Source of the DNA: Neoceratodus forsteri | Lineage: Eukaryota > Chordata > Ceratodontiformes > Ceratodontidae | DNA: 64,000 nt | NCBI GenBank assembly: GCA_016271365.2 | Contig: CM057454.1 | Coordinates: 697,515,501 to 697,579,500, forward strand | Direction of reading: 5' to 3' | Shown: in pieces, positions 21,937 through 34,195 of the stretch | Layout of the letters: the number at the start of each line of letters is the position of its first letter | Numbering within the stretch: the stretch's first letter is position 1 | Notes under the pieces: generated by a model | Told to the model about the DNA's origin: nothing | Databases searched by the model: none | What the model saw: only the letters and a program-made list of their open reading frames with translations | Program-made: the position numbers and the translations under genes

Positions 21937-23990
21937 ATGGTAACCCAAAATATGGTGCTAACCAGAAAGCAAGCACTGGAGGCTGATAGAGGTATTGGTA
22001 AAATGTTAGGGTATTCAGTAAATTCTAGTATTATAAGTATAGATTCTAATCAAGAAGAGCCAGTGGTGATTAGTTTAGTGCCTGGAAAATACAGAGAAAG
22101 ATAGGAAAAAAAACAATATGAAACAGGGAAAAAGTGGAAAGAACAAAAGGAAATGAAAGATTAAAATGGGGGGAAATAATAAGGGGACATCAATGCAGAC
22201 TAAGATTAGTGATCATTTTGATAAGGTTGTACCACTGGAAGCTGAAACCTCAACAATGGCTTGTTCTGAGATCTTGAGTGTTTTTACAAGTAAAACTCAA
22301 CAAAGTGATACTTTAAGTCCAACATAGGATATCTCAAGATTATCATCGACTCCCAAATTATTTAATAATGAACCATCTCCCCTGTCAGATGAGCACAGTG
22401 TCCTTTCTAGTATTTCAGCCGAGACAGTAAAAAAAGTATCACCGAAAATTACATCAGATAATATAAATGTTAGACAAAGTGAAGTATCAATAGACCTTTA
22501 TTATGACTCCTATTCAAGCTGCTGTGAGTCACTGGATTTCTCTCCTGAACCAATTAGTTCTATAAATATCACAGGAGAAAAATGGAGTGTTGATTTAAGA
22601 AAATATCACTGGTAGCCTACAGATAACTATAAATGGCTTAAAAAAAACTAGATCAAGCTAAAGGGGGTTTAGATGTAGACAATACAAGCAATCATCGGAA
22701 AGGAGAGAATTATCCCTCAGCAGAGGCTATTGCAGCTTACCCATTTTGCTTAAGTGAGGACTTAAAAAATTTTTTATGAGGAATCCATATGCTGCACATC
22801 TGTTAATTTTCGACCAGTTGATAGCTTTGCATAAAGAAATAGATGCACTGAAGGAGAACATTGCTGTAAATGGTTCTAGAATGGATGATGTGTTAATAAA
22901 AATGGATAAGATAACAGCCCAAATGCACTCCTCCTCCTTGACTATGGAAAACTTAAGTGTTCTGAGGCCTGATTTTCCATCTTTATGTATACCCAAAACA
23001 AAGGGAACAAAGAAAAATAACAAAGGTAAATATAAAAATAAAAAATCCAAAATAAATTATAACAAAGTTACAACAGCAGTAAGAAACAATAAGGATGTGC
23101 AAAATAAGCAAGGGAAGAAAGATGACTTTCTTAGTAAGTCGGGGGAACTTTATTTTGTGTATAAAGATTTAGGAGTGGGAAAGGAAAACTTAGAAATGGT
23201 ACAGGGGTATTGAATGATTCACGTGGTCTAAAAAATGAGCAGACTAAGCAAAATAGCAATTCCATCTTAGAAGTCATAACAACACAATTAAACAAATTTA
23301 ATTCTGATTTAGTATCATTTAAAGAAGAATGGCTACAATGGTGTAGTACAACATTAAAAAATTCAACTAAAGATGAAAGAGTGGGTTTGACACAGGACAG
23401 GGGAAATAGGAATGTTCAAGAAGTAAATATAGAAAAAAATCAATATAGAGCACTGTGTCATCATAGGATTGTATATATTTAACTGGGTACAAATTGAATC
23501 TGTAATATCCAACAAGAAAAAGATTGTGCACCTTTTAAGGGCAGCTACTGGTGCAGATATTGAAGTATCCGATATTGTTCAAGTTTGGAAGGATGGGGAT
23601 GAAAAAGGTGTTAGTTGTGTATTTCTCTTTTGTTCTACACCCAGATGGGCTAATCAAGTGTGGTTAAATAACAAATTACTAGCAAACTATGGATGTTCAA
23701 CTGATTTCATATATAGAAATATCATGAATAAGAAACAACTAAATGATTATGGGCAGTTGAGTTTTTTTGGGTCTTAAATCTATACCCGGAGAGAATCCAG
23801 GCAAATTAAAAAAAGCAATAACAAATGTATGTAATCATGCTCTAAAAATCCCATTAGGACAAATGAGTATTATTAAAGTGTATAGACAAAATACTAGTAA
23901 TGGGGCAGGACAAGTAGATGTGGTTATTTTAGGGAAAGGGGTTGCTGACAAAATTCTACAAAAAGCTATATACTAGATGAAGTAGGACTT
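21937..23990 (+). pseudogene. ORF1 of LINE-X
   Basis: Starts MVTQNMVLTRKQALEADRG at 21937. Later readable blocks are a heptad-like stretch LIALHKEIDALKENIAVNGS (~22819), a lysine-rich stretch (~22990-23070), another coiled-coil-like stretch (~23270-23350) and an RRM-like region (SNKKKIVHLLRAATGADIEV ~23508). Such ORF1 proteins bind LINE RNA. At least five frame breaks. It was recognised by position and composition, not by a specific domain match. Confidence 0.5.
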
Positions 23991-24949
23991 CATATAGTTG
24001 ATAGTGATATAGTGGCTCAGACATTTAACGTTCAGGAGAATCTGGAGCAAAAACCCCAAGAAACAAAGATTCTGTTTGTATATGGGCTATCAAGAGAAAG
24101 TAAGGAAAATAATGTTAAATTGAAGATGGTTGTGATAGATCTGTTTGAACAACTTCTTAACATCTCAATACAAGGGTAGGATCCAACCAGGATTGTGATC
24201 AAATTCAGCTAATGATTACATTTGCTAGTCTATATAAGAAAATAATGGGAAGTGCCTCTGCATTGGATAGTACAGGAATTCATTTGGTTTTGCCTCAGGA
24301 AATGGAGGCACAGCATGGCCAAGGATGTCAGAACACAATAAGAGAGAATAGTGAACAAACTACAAATATGCAAAGCTTTTTTGTGCAACTAGATACATTT
24401 GAGTTTTGTTTAATACATATTTATGTGCCTCCCTCTAATTCTAAATATTATTCAGATAATATATGGAGGGAGATGGAATCTTTAATACATGATTCCTGGG
24501 CCATAACAGCTTGTGAGAATATAATAATATGTGGGGATTTCAATGCCAGAATATGCACCTTTGATGGTTTTACTGATAATGACATACATAATTGGTGATT
24601 TGGAGATGCCTGTAGGTGGACCAGAAATAGGATGGATAGTGTATGTAATAAGATGGGACAGAGGTTATTAAAAGTCCTAAAAAGCCATAATTTGGCTCCA
24701 ATAAATGGAAGGATAAAAGGAGACAAGCAGGGATTAGCAACCCATTATTCTAATAGAGGTCAATCAGTGATTGATTATTTCTTTTGGAATGGAAAGATGG
24801 ACATATGGAGTAGCTGTGAAGTGATGTCCAAATCCAATAGTGACCATTTTCCTCTGGCTTTATTGCTAAAGGATAAAGGGAAATTGGTGAGGAATGACTT
24901 TATAGGTCCTCAAATAGAAATAAGGAAAACAGTAAAAATGTTATGGAAT

Positions 24950-27235
24950 GATATATTTTATTTATTTATTTTATTTATCAAGTCTAGGATTACAAATACC
25001 TTTGAGCCATGGCTCTTTTACAAAGGTTCCACGTCAGAGAAATACAAATTATGGGGAACATCATGACAGGCATTATAACAATGTGGACATTGCAAACAGA
25101 GTACAGATTAATACAGTTCAAGGGTAGCATTGTAACAAGGCAGCCAGCGGCATTTGTCAGAGAAAATAGACAACAGATAAGAAGTGCCAGAGTCATAGGG
25201 AGAGGGAAAAGGGTGAGGGAGAGAAGGAATGAAGGAAGGGTGGTGAGAGGGTGAAAAGTGCAGCATTGGGTATACCAAGATGTGAGGGTAGAATCCAGTG
25301 AGGTGGGGGACAACTAGAGCAGAAAGGGAAGTGGAGAAACAAGGTTAAGTTGGACAGTCACAGGAGCTGTTGGTAGTGAGATAGTCTCGGAGCCTAGTTT
25401 TAAACATACCAATAGTTGGGGCAGAGGAGATGGTTGGGCTGAGGCCATTGAACCACAGTGGTGCTCAATAAGCAAAAGAGTGTTGTCCCTGTGAAGTGTG
25501 ACAGTGGGTGACTTTCAGTAGCTGTAGCGTGGATCTCCTAAGGCACCATTTGTTAATTCGGTGTTGTAACAGAGTTGAGACCCCAGAAGGTGCAAGGCCA
25601 AGGTAGATTTTTTTGACCATGGAGCAGGTGAGAAACTTTATGCGGTTTGATAGTTGGAGCCAGCCGGTCTGAGTGTACAGGTCACATGTGTGGGTGAGAC
25701 GGTGAGCACCAGTGATGAGCCGACATGTTTTATTTAAGGCAGTTGAGAGGCATCTAAGGGTTGTGGTTCTGGCCGAGTCATAAATGATGACACCATAGTC
25801 TATTACAGAGATCACAGAGCTCAGGACTGTAACCTTCGAAGCTTCTGGCGTGAGGTGTGGTCTATGTTTGTAGAGGAGACCAAGCCGTGTATTAGCAGCT
25901 CTAGCTACATTATCTACATGAAGTCCATAGGAGAGATTAGGGTCAAGCTGTATCCCTAAGTATTTGAAGGACACCACCTGATCTAGAGTGTTCCCTGGGT
26001 GGTGGAGATAGCCAAGTGGTGTAGCTTGTGTGGGTTATGAGAGCTGCAGAAGAGCATAGATTTGGTTTTCTTGTCATTGAAGACCAGTTTATGATTAAGA
26101 AACCATGTCTACAGAACTGAAACCAAGTTGAAGGTTGTGTTGAAGAGTTGCAGGATCTTTGTGAGTGGAGAATACAACAGCATCATCGGCATATAGTATG
26201 ATCTGCTCAGAGCAGTGGTAAGGAGGGAGTTTAAGAAAAGGCTAAAAAGGAGGGGTCCCAGTATGGATCCCTGTGGGACACCCGAGCGAACAGGCAGGGT
26301 GTTAGAAAGAGCGTCCGCAATTTTTACTCTCTGTGACCGGTTTTCTAAGTAGCTTTTAATCCAGAGAGAAGAGTCAGGTGATAGCCTGGCATTCAGTAGT
26401 TGGTGTATTAGTAGTCCATGGTGTACTGTATTGAAGGCCTTGGAGAGGTCGTCGAAAACGGCCCCTGTGAGAAGGCCGTTGTCAAGGGATTTGTGCAAAG
26501 CTCCAGTGAACTCAAGAAGGGCTGTGGTGGTGCTGTGACCTTTCCGGAAGCCATGTTGTTGTGGACAAGGTATATTGTATTTATCAAGTGGTTGGTAAGT
26601 TGATCAGCCACGATGTGCTCAGTGCCTTAGAGTGGGAGCAGTATGGAGATAGGGCGATAATTTGAGTGAATCGTCTTGTCCCCACTTTTATGGATGGGTG
26701 TCACAGTGGCTGTTTTCCATAGGTCCGGGAATTTTCCACAGCTGAGAGAGAGGTTTAGGATTTTTGTTAATGGATGAATTACCTCATCGAGGGTGAGCAA
26801 CAGAAGCTTAAGGTCCAGGGTGTCGCTACTAGATCTAGATTTAGAGATAGCTGCAGTAATATAGTGGCGAGCTTCATTCCGCCTTACCTCCCTGAAGTAG
26901 AAGAGGGGATGGTTAGACTGAGGGGCTGAGGTATTTGGGGAGCAGGCCCTGTTTTCGAAAAAGTCATGGGGTAGAACAGCACTAAGGTCTGAAAAAGCCA
27001 TGTTAAAGATGTTTGCGATCACCTTGGGGTCAAGGGTTGAGGATCCATCAATCATTAACATGGCCGGAGAGGTTTTTGGCTGCTTCCCTGTGACATCCTT
27101 GATATTGTCCCAGAAAGCACGACCATTTCCCCATGTATTGGTGCAATGCAACACATCATACAGGAAACCCTTTGCCCTAGTCAAATCCCACTGTAGGAGA
27201 ACCTGATAGTGGCCCTGGATAGCTGTTTACAGAAG
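24950..27235 (-). mobile_element. L2-type LINE B, antisense inside LINE-X
   Basis: Same family as LINE A, nearly uninterrupted. 3' end at the left edge: (TTTA)n then the reverse complement of the GTGGAACCTTTGTAAAAGAGCC..GGCTCAAAGG signature (24962-25035). It is 5'-truncated in the endonuclease-RT linker (WDLTRAKGFLYDVLHC near 27190). Confidence 0.85.
25465..27220 (-). pseudogene. reverse transcriptase of L2-type LINE B
   Basis: Minus strand in order: GRAFWDNIKDVTGKQP, SKSRSSSDTLDLKLL, SLSCGKFPDLWKTATVTPIH and SNYRPISILLPL (27184-26627); HKSLDNGLLTGAVFDDLSKA, NTVHHGLLI and SGVPQGSILGPLLFSLFLNS (26498-26250); the YADD box is displaced by a frameshift (~26190); then SFKYLGIQLDPNLS, DYGVIIYDSARTTTL and NKTCRLITGAHRLTHTCDL (25977-25465). 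Only two or three lesions across ~570 codons. It also shows what LINE A lost at its insertion site. Confidence 0.8.
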
Positions 27236-28320
27236 ATTAGAGACTTGCTATCAACTAAAGTCTATAGTAAGGCCCAGTATATAAGTGACAACACATGATT
27301 TAACAGAGACTGTCGTGAAGCAAAAAAAAAAAAAAAAAATTAAATCAGCTTATTAAGTGTATTAAACCAGTTAGATTAGAAGAGAGTTGGAAATTATTAA
27401 ATAAATTTAGAGAAGAGTATAAAGCATTTAAAAAAAATAAACAACAGGAATTTAAAATTAAACAATGGGAGAAGACGTTATCAGCTATCAATAATAATGA
27501 TTGTAAAGCATATTGGCTTATGGTATCCAAAGGGACCAATAAGGTCAAATATGAGATTGATGCCTATATCACCTTGGATACCTGGGTGAACTACTATACA
27601 AAACTATTTTAGGATCAAAATCAAATCAACCATAGACCAGAGCCTGTTAAGAATACATTCTGTACCATAGTGTTTTCAGTTTCAGAGGTATATATATATG
27701 ATTCTGGCAAGTTTGAAGAAAATAAAAGCACTGGGACCAAATCAGATCTCGGCGCTCCATCTCTTTTGGCACCATTTCTTACCTCCCTGTTTAATCTCTG
27801 TATATCAACCCTTAAAGTTCCTGAAGGGTGGAAGGGTACAGTAATTGTATCCATTTATAAAAAGGGAAATAAAAAAGATCACTCGATGTACAGACTTATC
27901 TCATTGTTGGACAATCTAGGAAAAATTGTCTCTAGACTGTTATTAAATAGGATGTTGGAACAAATACATAAACTAAGTGGACTCTCAGAATATCAAGCAG
28001 GCATTCGGTCTGGATATAGTGCTTCAGATAATTGTTTTGTGCTCATGCACTTATATGAAAAATATGTCAGGCTCAGTTAACAAAAGCTATATGTAGCCTA
28101 TATAGATTTTAGTGCCACTTTTGATACCATCTCATGAAAATTATTATGGGAATTAATGAACGAATGGGGTATCAGTAATGAAATTATTCACATTATAGGA
28201 GAACTTTATTCCAATACTTGGGTAAAAATTAGATATGGGAATCGGGTATATACATCAGCAAAAATAGATACAAACAGGGGGATTAGACAGGATTGTGTTC
28301 TGGCCCCTACACTTTTTTGT

Positions 28321-28321
28321 G

Positions 28322-28394
<73 letters not shown>

Positions 28395-28398
28395 ATAT

Positions 28399-28438
<40 letters not shown>
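28321..28438. repeat. compound TA/TG microsatellite
   Basis: (TA)n, (TG)n, (TA)n directly after the LAPTLF block of LINE-X. It produces spurious tyrosine/isoleucine ORFs in several frames. Confidence 0.95.
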
Positions 28439-28440
<2 letters not shown>

Positions 28441-28798
28441 TGTTAATCTTATTAGAACAATCTGCATCAGATTCATCAAAAAATGGAGATAAATACTGTG
28501 CAGCCTTGGCTTATGCCAATGATTTGGCTCTTTTTTCATTATCAAAGTCAGGATGTCAAGATAAATTTAATTTGTTGAATTTGTATGCAACTAAATATAA
28601 ACTTAGAATAAACCTAGAGAAAAATCAAGTAATGATTCTTGGCTCTAATAAATTTGAAAAGGTATGGAGGATTGGGGAAAAGAAGTTAAGAACGGTTAAA
28701 ACATATACATACCTAGGATTACAAATTTCAAATGACAGATATTGGTTAAAGCATGTTAAAAAATTGAGAATTAGGTTGCTACAAACTGCAAACTCACT

Positions 28799-30331
28799 GG
28801 CCCGGATATTCAAACTGCACCAGGCTGTGGCGCAAGCTTGGGCACAGCTCAACATGGCTGTGCAGAGGTGTGGACTGAGTGATATTCAATGGAGCTGCGC
28901 CATGGCTCAGCAGCTTTGAATATCGCACCCTGACCACCCCCAATGTGCATGGCACAGTGGCTAGAGTGCAGCATGGAGATGTGCTAGCACAAGTTCCATT
29001 GCGCCATGCACAGCACCAGCGATATTCAAAAGTTGACATGCAAATGGGGCCATATGCTTGCAAGGCACACATGGGGCCATTTGCATGTCATTATGGCCCC
29101 ATTTGCATGCAGGTGCGCTGATCCCCGATGACTTGCACCTGGCACCCTGCCAGGCAGCAGCCATTGGGGACCGATGCCCCCTGCAGTCCGATCGCAGGCA
29201 TTTGTTTAAAAAAAGATCCCCTTCCAATATCTCTGATGGTCCAGTGGACCTCTATCTGCCTGATCGTGGGCATTTGTATAAAATAGAATAATTCGTCCAA
29301 TATCCCTGGTGGTCCAGTGGACCCCTATCTGCCGATCGCGGGCATTTGTATAAAATAGAATAATTCATCCAATATCCCTGGTGGTCAGTGGACCACTCTC
29401 TGTAATCTCAGGCATCTGTAAATAAAAAGTCCTATATCCCTGGTGGTCCAGTGGACCGCTCTCTTCTGATCTCGGGCATCTGTAAATAAAAGTCCTATAT
29501 CCTGGTGGTCTAGGGTCCCCCCTCCCCACCTGCCCACTGAACCCCACGCCCACTCCCCATGGTCAGCCGGCGGACGTCAGCACCACCCGCCTGCGCCCCA
29601 TCACCGCCGACTGACACCTCGGTGGGGCTGCACCCATTGGTTCTGGCGTGAGCCAATGGGCATCAACCCCTACAATACTACATTCAGATATGTAAATGAT
29701 TCATTCACATATCTGGAATGTGTCAACTCTGACAAGAGCTCACGCCATACCTCATGCTGTAAACCAATGGGCTTGACTGCCTACGGGTATCGGCGGCGGG
29801 TGATGACCAGCGTCCGCCTGGTGAAAAAGTGAGTGAGAAACAAACCAAGGACTCGTTCTGTTACAGATGCCGAACTCGGCAAGCGATCACTGGTTTCCTA
29901 TGAAGTCTGCTTTACAAATACCTGCAATTGGGCAGATAAGGTCTACTGGACCACCAGGATATAGAACATTAATCTTTATTGTTTATACAAATGCCCGCGA
30001 TCGGGCATGGGGGAGCGCCGCCAGGTGCAGCCGGAACTCAGGTGGCAGCTGCCGTGTTGCGCCCTGCAATACGGCAGCTCACCTGTGGGTGGCCATCAGT
30101 TGTTCCTTTTTTTTTGGCTTAACTTTGTGCTGGCGTAGGTAGGGGTTGCACATGCATGGCTCTGCACATCCCGGGCTGAATATCGATCTGTGCAGGTTAT
30201 GCATGGGCACACCCCCCCCCCACCTGTGCCTGCATACATTACTGATGCACTCCAGCGCATTGGGATTTGTGCCGCACACTTTTCCCTTTTGAATATCACA
30301 CCAGGGCGCAACCCTTTTGAATATCTGGGCC
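28799..30331. mobile_element. non-autonomous Harbinger element, 1,533 bp
   Basis: 16-bp termini GGCCCGGATATTCAAA (left) and TTTGAATATCTGGGCC (right), one mismatch from each other and matching the 7.7-kb Harbinger at 53139. 3-bp duplication ACT at 28796-28798 and 30332-30334. Removing element plus one ACT restores the LINE-X frame (NSLNLFNNNME). Sub-terminal TTTGAATATCGC/GCGATATTCAAA motifs at ~28914 and ~29019. The interior is unrelated to the autonomous genes and holds a minisatellite. No transposase. Confidence 0.92.
29225..29515 (+). repeat. ~63-77-bp minisatellite, about 5 units
   Basis: Units contain TCCCTGGTGGTCCAGTGGACC, then CTCTCTGCCGATCGCGGGCAT and TTGTATAAAATAGAATAA or CTGTAAATAAAAGTCC. 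An inverted unit lies at 29925-30005. The core is discussed under findings (tRNA-Glu 5' end). Confidence 0.85.
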
Positions 30332-32744
30332 ACTGAATTTATTTAATAATAATATGGAAGTAACACTGTAAAACCACTAATGCAGGCAGTTAAAGCCAAA
30401 TATCTTACACAAGCACTTTATGTGGCTGAAGTATGTGACTATGAGATTATAAAGATTTTGGAAAGTCCAATAAATAAATTGTATAGAACCAGCTTGGGCT
30501 TGAGCCAGTCAATGCCCCCTTCCTGATAAGGGCTGAATTAGGAACCCCAGGAATAAAAGCATATATGGATGCTCGGAAGGTCAATTATTGGATCAAAATA
30601 ATGGCCTTGGTGAAAAAATACATTTCCCTCTCTGTGCTTAAAGGAAAACAAGTTATGGGAAGCGATAGATTGTCTAAGGTCCAGCTGGCTTCGAAAAAGT
30701 GTATAGTGTTTTACTTGATACAGGCTTGGGTATATTAAGAACATATGTAAACAATAATATTAAGCTAAGTTTAAAGTATAAAAATTATGTGAATCAAAGT
30801 ATTAGTATTCACTATAAAAGTAGAGATCAAAAAGTAATTCAAAACCTTAAAGTCTCCCTGTGGCTGGTACAAAATGACTGTGCCTTTATATATAGAGACT
30901 ATCTGGATATTTTGGTAGAACCTAAACAAAGACAACTGTATACTAGATACATATTCAACATTTTCCCCACTAATATCCTAGCAGCCAGGTATTAAAAGAG
31001 TTGAAATGTAGCGATGGGTTACTGTTCCTATACAAAGCAATTTCCTGAAGATCTCTATAAAGTTATTTTTAAGTGTGAATGGTATGAACTACCCCGAAAA
31101 TATTGGTTACTACCAATTTGTGAAAAGATAGATTCATATGAGGAGAATGTATTATTGAATATACTTTTCTCAACTAATGATGAATTGATTATACAGAAGA
31201 CAGCATGCTTCCTAGAGGCTATTTCAAGAATTAGAGTAAAGAAGAATATTTAGATTTGCACAAAAATGAATTAATAGAATTCTGTGGAATTATAAGGTAG
31301 GAGGTAAAGGTAATTGTTGAAGATGGAACATTGCTGCTAACTGTCCATTTTAAACTATTTATCAGAAAGAATGTTAAATTATAATCATGTCTCTATATAT
31401 GTATTTTGTATTTTTGTGGTATGTAATGGTCTACGACCGAACAATAAATGTGATTAAAATACTACTGTACTAGTTAAGCATTTGTAACTTGAAAGAGAAA
31501 AGTGTCTTCAAAAACCCCATAAGCTGGACAAGGAACTGAGCAAGCTTACCAGACATTTTTCCCCCGTCAAACCTGCTGCTCACACTGATAGCATGAGTCA
31601 GTAACCAGATGATGTAGTAGCATCAAAGGCTACCACAGCCCCGCCTGATACTGCATCTCCTCACACTTCTCAGCGACCTGTTGGATTAGAAGGAGCTACT
31701 GAAATGGCTGGCAATAAGAATGGCCAACAAGCCATGTGCCTAGAGCTGAAAGCTCCTCATTTAGACAAACCAGCAGTATCTACTCATAGACACAGAATTA
31801 GTGCAGGGCAGCATTTGACTGTTACCACCAGCACCTCCAGTGAACCCCTGAGTACTGAGATAAATTTTCCAGCCATGCAGTGAACGATTATCCCTCAGAC
31901 TGCAAAGGGGTATGTTGCCTGGAGTGCTGCCAGGCAGGATATGATTTCTGCACATACTAGGCATCCCACACCATGGAACACGGACATTGGTTCTGGGAAC
32001 TGGTCCCCTGTACATGCCCTGGAAGATGCAGGCTGGATGCAGGGGACAGATGGATAATGAACTCCTGACCCAATGGATTCTACATTTCAGAAGTATCAAC
32101 TTGATACCTCAACAACATCAGTAGTGGCTACTAACCCATCACCTTCTCTCAGCTCCAATGATCCCCGGGGTAATGTGTGCACTGAACCCATTGCAGGAAC
32201 TGTTGTTGCTTCTGATACTTCTAACTCTATTGTTTCTGAAAATGCCTCTGTTGATGTTATTGTCAGTGTTGATGTTTCCATTAATCCTGTGCAGATAACT
32301 GAGGATCCCCTGCAGTTAGGCCCCTCTGAAGAGGTTCTAGGAGGCAGTGCAGGTAGGCCTGGGGTGGTGCCCATGTTTAAACTATCAGACCTGTTTCAAA
32401 ATAAAGGGGAACCTGCCCCACGTAGGAACGCAGTTTGACTTTTATATAAAGGAGGGTTGGAATCCCAACCAGATGGGATATACATGGCAAGGGCTTTATT
32501 GAAAGGCTCTATGAGGTTTTTTTTCCTCGGAGATTTTTGCCCTGATTCACATAGGTAATTACAACTATGATGTCAGCTTCAAGAATGCTTCTAACCTAGA
32601 TAGATTTTGGGCTCAGTATCAGGGTCTAAAGAACTCTCCAGTGTGGAACCCCTTTCAGACCATCCCCCTTACTAAACTGTTGGTTAGGAATATCACTGTT
32701 ATAGTAAACAAGCATTTGTCAATGCTGAATGTTGATTGCGTTGG

Positions 32745-34195
32745 TCTGTTGAGCTCGCTCAGTGGCCCTGTGTCACTGGCTCAGTGTGTTTGTCCCAGTG
32801 CTGCAGGCTGCTCTTTTGTACTGGGCTGCTGCCTGCATTGGCATCTTGTTCTGCTGAGGAAGAAATCTGCAGCTGTCCCGACAGAGCTCCACTGAGGTGG
32901 CTCACTCCCCCTCTGTCAATCGCTCATTCTGTTTCTCCTGACGCTGCAGGCTTCCCTTTTGTACTGGGCTCCTGCCTGTGTTGGTGGCTTTTTCTACCCA
33001 CAAAGAAATCCACAGTTGTCCTGACAGAGCTCCGTTGAGGTCACTCACTCCCCCTGTCTCACTCAGTCATTCTGGCTCTCCTGGTGCTGCAGGCTGCCCT
33101 TTTGTACTGGGCTCCTGACTCTGTTGGCGCCTTTTTATGCCTGCAAAGAAATCTGCAGCAGTCCTGACAAAGCTCCGTTGAGCTTGCTCACTCCCCTTCT
33201 CTCACTCGCTCATTCTTTTCTGCCGACGCTGCAGGCTGCCTTTTTCTACTGGGCTCCTGCCTGCATTGCTGCCTTCTTATGCCCACAAAGAAATTTGCAG
33301 CAGTTACAATATAGCTCTGTTGAGCTCACTCACTTGGTCATTCTGGTTTTCCTGCCACTGCAGGCTGCCCTTTTGTACTGGGCCCCTGCATGAATTGCTG
33401 CCTTTTTCTGCCCACAAAGAAATCTGCAGCAGTCCCAACAGAGCCCCGTTGAGCTCACTGACTCCCCCTCCCTCACTCACTCGTTCTGTGTCTCCTGGTG
33501 CTGCAGGCTGCCCTTTTGTACTAGGCTCCTGCCTGCATTACGGCTTTTTCTGGCCAGAAAGAAATCTGAAGCAGTCCCGACACAGCTCCACTGAGCTCGC
33601 TCACTCCCCCTCTGTCACTCTCGCATTCCGTTTCTGGCAGCGCTGCAAGTTGGCCTTTTGTACTGGGCTCCTGTCTGTGTTGCCGCATTTTCTGCCCACA
33701 AAGAAATCTGCAGCAGTCACACTAGAGCTCCACTGAGCTCACTCACTACCGCTCTGTCACTCACTCGTTCTGTTTCTCTTGGCACAGCAGACTGCGCTTT
33801 TCTATGGGGCTCCTGGCTGCGTTGGCACCTTTGTCTGTCCATAAAGAAATCTGCAGCTGTCCAGACAGAGCTCTGTTGAGGTTGCTCAGTCTCCCTTTCT
33901 CATCGCTCATTCTGTTTGTCCTGGCACTGCAAGCTGCCCTTTTGTAGGAGGCTCCTGCCTGCATTGGCACCTTTTTCTGCTCACAAAGAAATCCACAGCA
34001 GTCCTGACAGCGCTTCGGTGAGTTCGCTCACTCCCCCTCCCTCACTCGCTCTCTCATTCTGTTTCTCTCAGTGCTGCAGGCTGCCCTTTTGTACAGGGAT
34101 CTTGTGTTGGGGCCTTTGTCTGAACACAAACAACTCCGCAGCAGTCCCGACAGAACTCAGTTGAGCTCGGTCACACCCCCCTCTTACTCAGTCGA
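32745..34195 (+). repeat. ~143-bp tandem satellite, about 10 units
   Basis: Unit: GACAGAGCTCCGTTGAGCTC, ACTCCCCCTC.CTCACTCG, GCTGCAGGCTGCCCTTTTGTA, GGGCTCCTGCCTGC and CACAAAGAAATCTGCAGCAG. Unit starts near 32740, 32890, 33035, 33175, 33310, 33445, 33590, 33730, 33870, 34010 and 34150. The ORFs here are repeat shadows. Confidence 0.9.

Larger units (their letters stand above)
24150..31260 (+). pseudogene. ORF2 (endonuclease-reverse transcriptase) of LINE-X
   Basis: Endonuclease: LIHIYVPPSNSKYYSD (~24412), IICGDFNARI (~24526), SVIDYFFWNGKM (~24768) and SNSDHFPLAL (~24835). After the antisense LINE: TKSDLGAPSLL, GNKKDHSMYRLISLLDNLGK (~27865), LSGLSEYQAGIRSGYS (~27976), DFSATFDTIS-like (~28108), [15 protein letters not shown] (~28273), the catalytic box as [10 protein letters not shown] (~28510), TYLGLQISN (~28707) and a C-terminal CEWYELPRKYW after 31075. 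The GDFNARI and CVLAPTLF wording is closer to I/Vingi/Daphne-type LINEs than to L1 or CR1; this is tentative. Confidence 0.7.
20300..31460 (+). mobile_element. LINE of unresolved clade (LINE-X), three insertions
   Basis: A long, non-Tx1, non-CR1 LINE: A/T-rich 5' region, ORF1 with coiled-coil and basic parts, ORF2 with endonuclease and RT, C-terminal knuckle remnant, and a 3' end near 31440-31460 (AACAATAAATGTGATT). It is interrupted by a SINE (20778-21339), an antisense L2-type LINE (24950-27235), a microsatellite and a Harbinger-type element (28799-30331). Removing the last of these restores the reading frame exactly. The start is approximate. Confidence 0.7.

Noticed and set aside
28293..28919. 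208-codon ORF with YIYIY runs
   Set aside because: Translation of the TA/TG microsatellite joined to LINE-X RT.
29307..29325. tRNA-Glu gene
   Set aside because: Only the first 18 nt match; there is no anticodon arm, T-arm or box B.
33266..33736. 156-codon ORF with repeated CTGLL/ICSSP motifs
   Set aside because: Periodic translation of the ~143-bp satellite.
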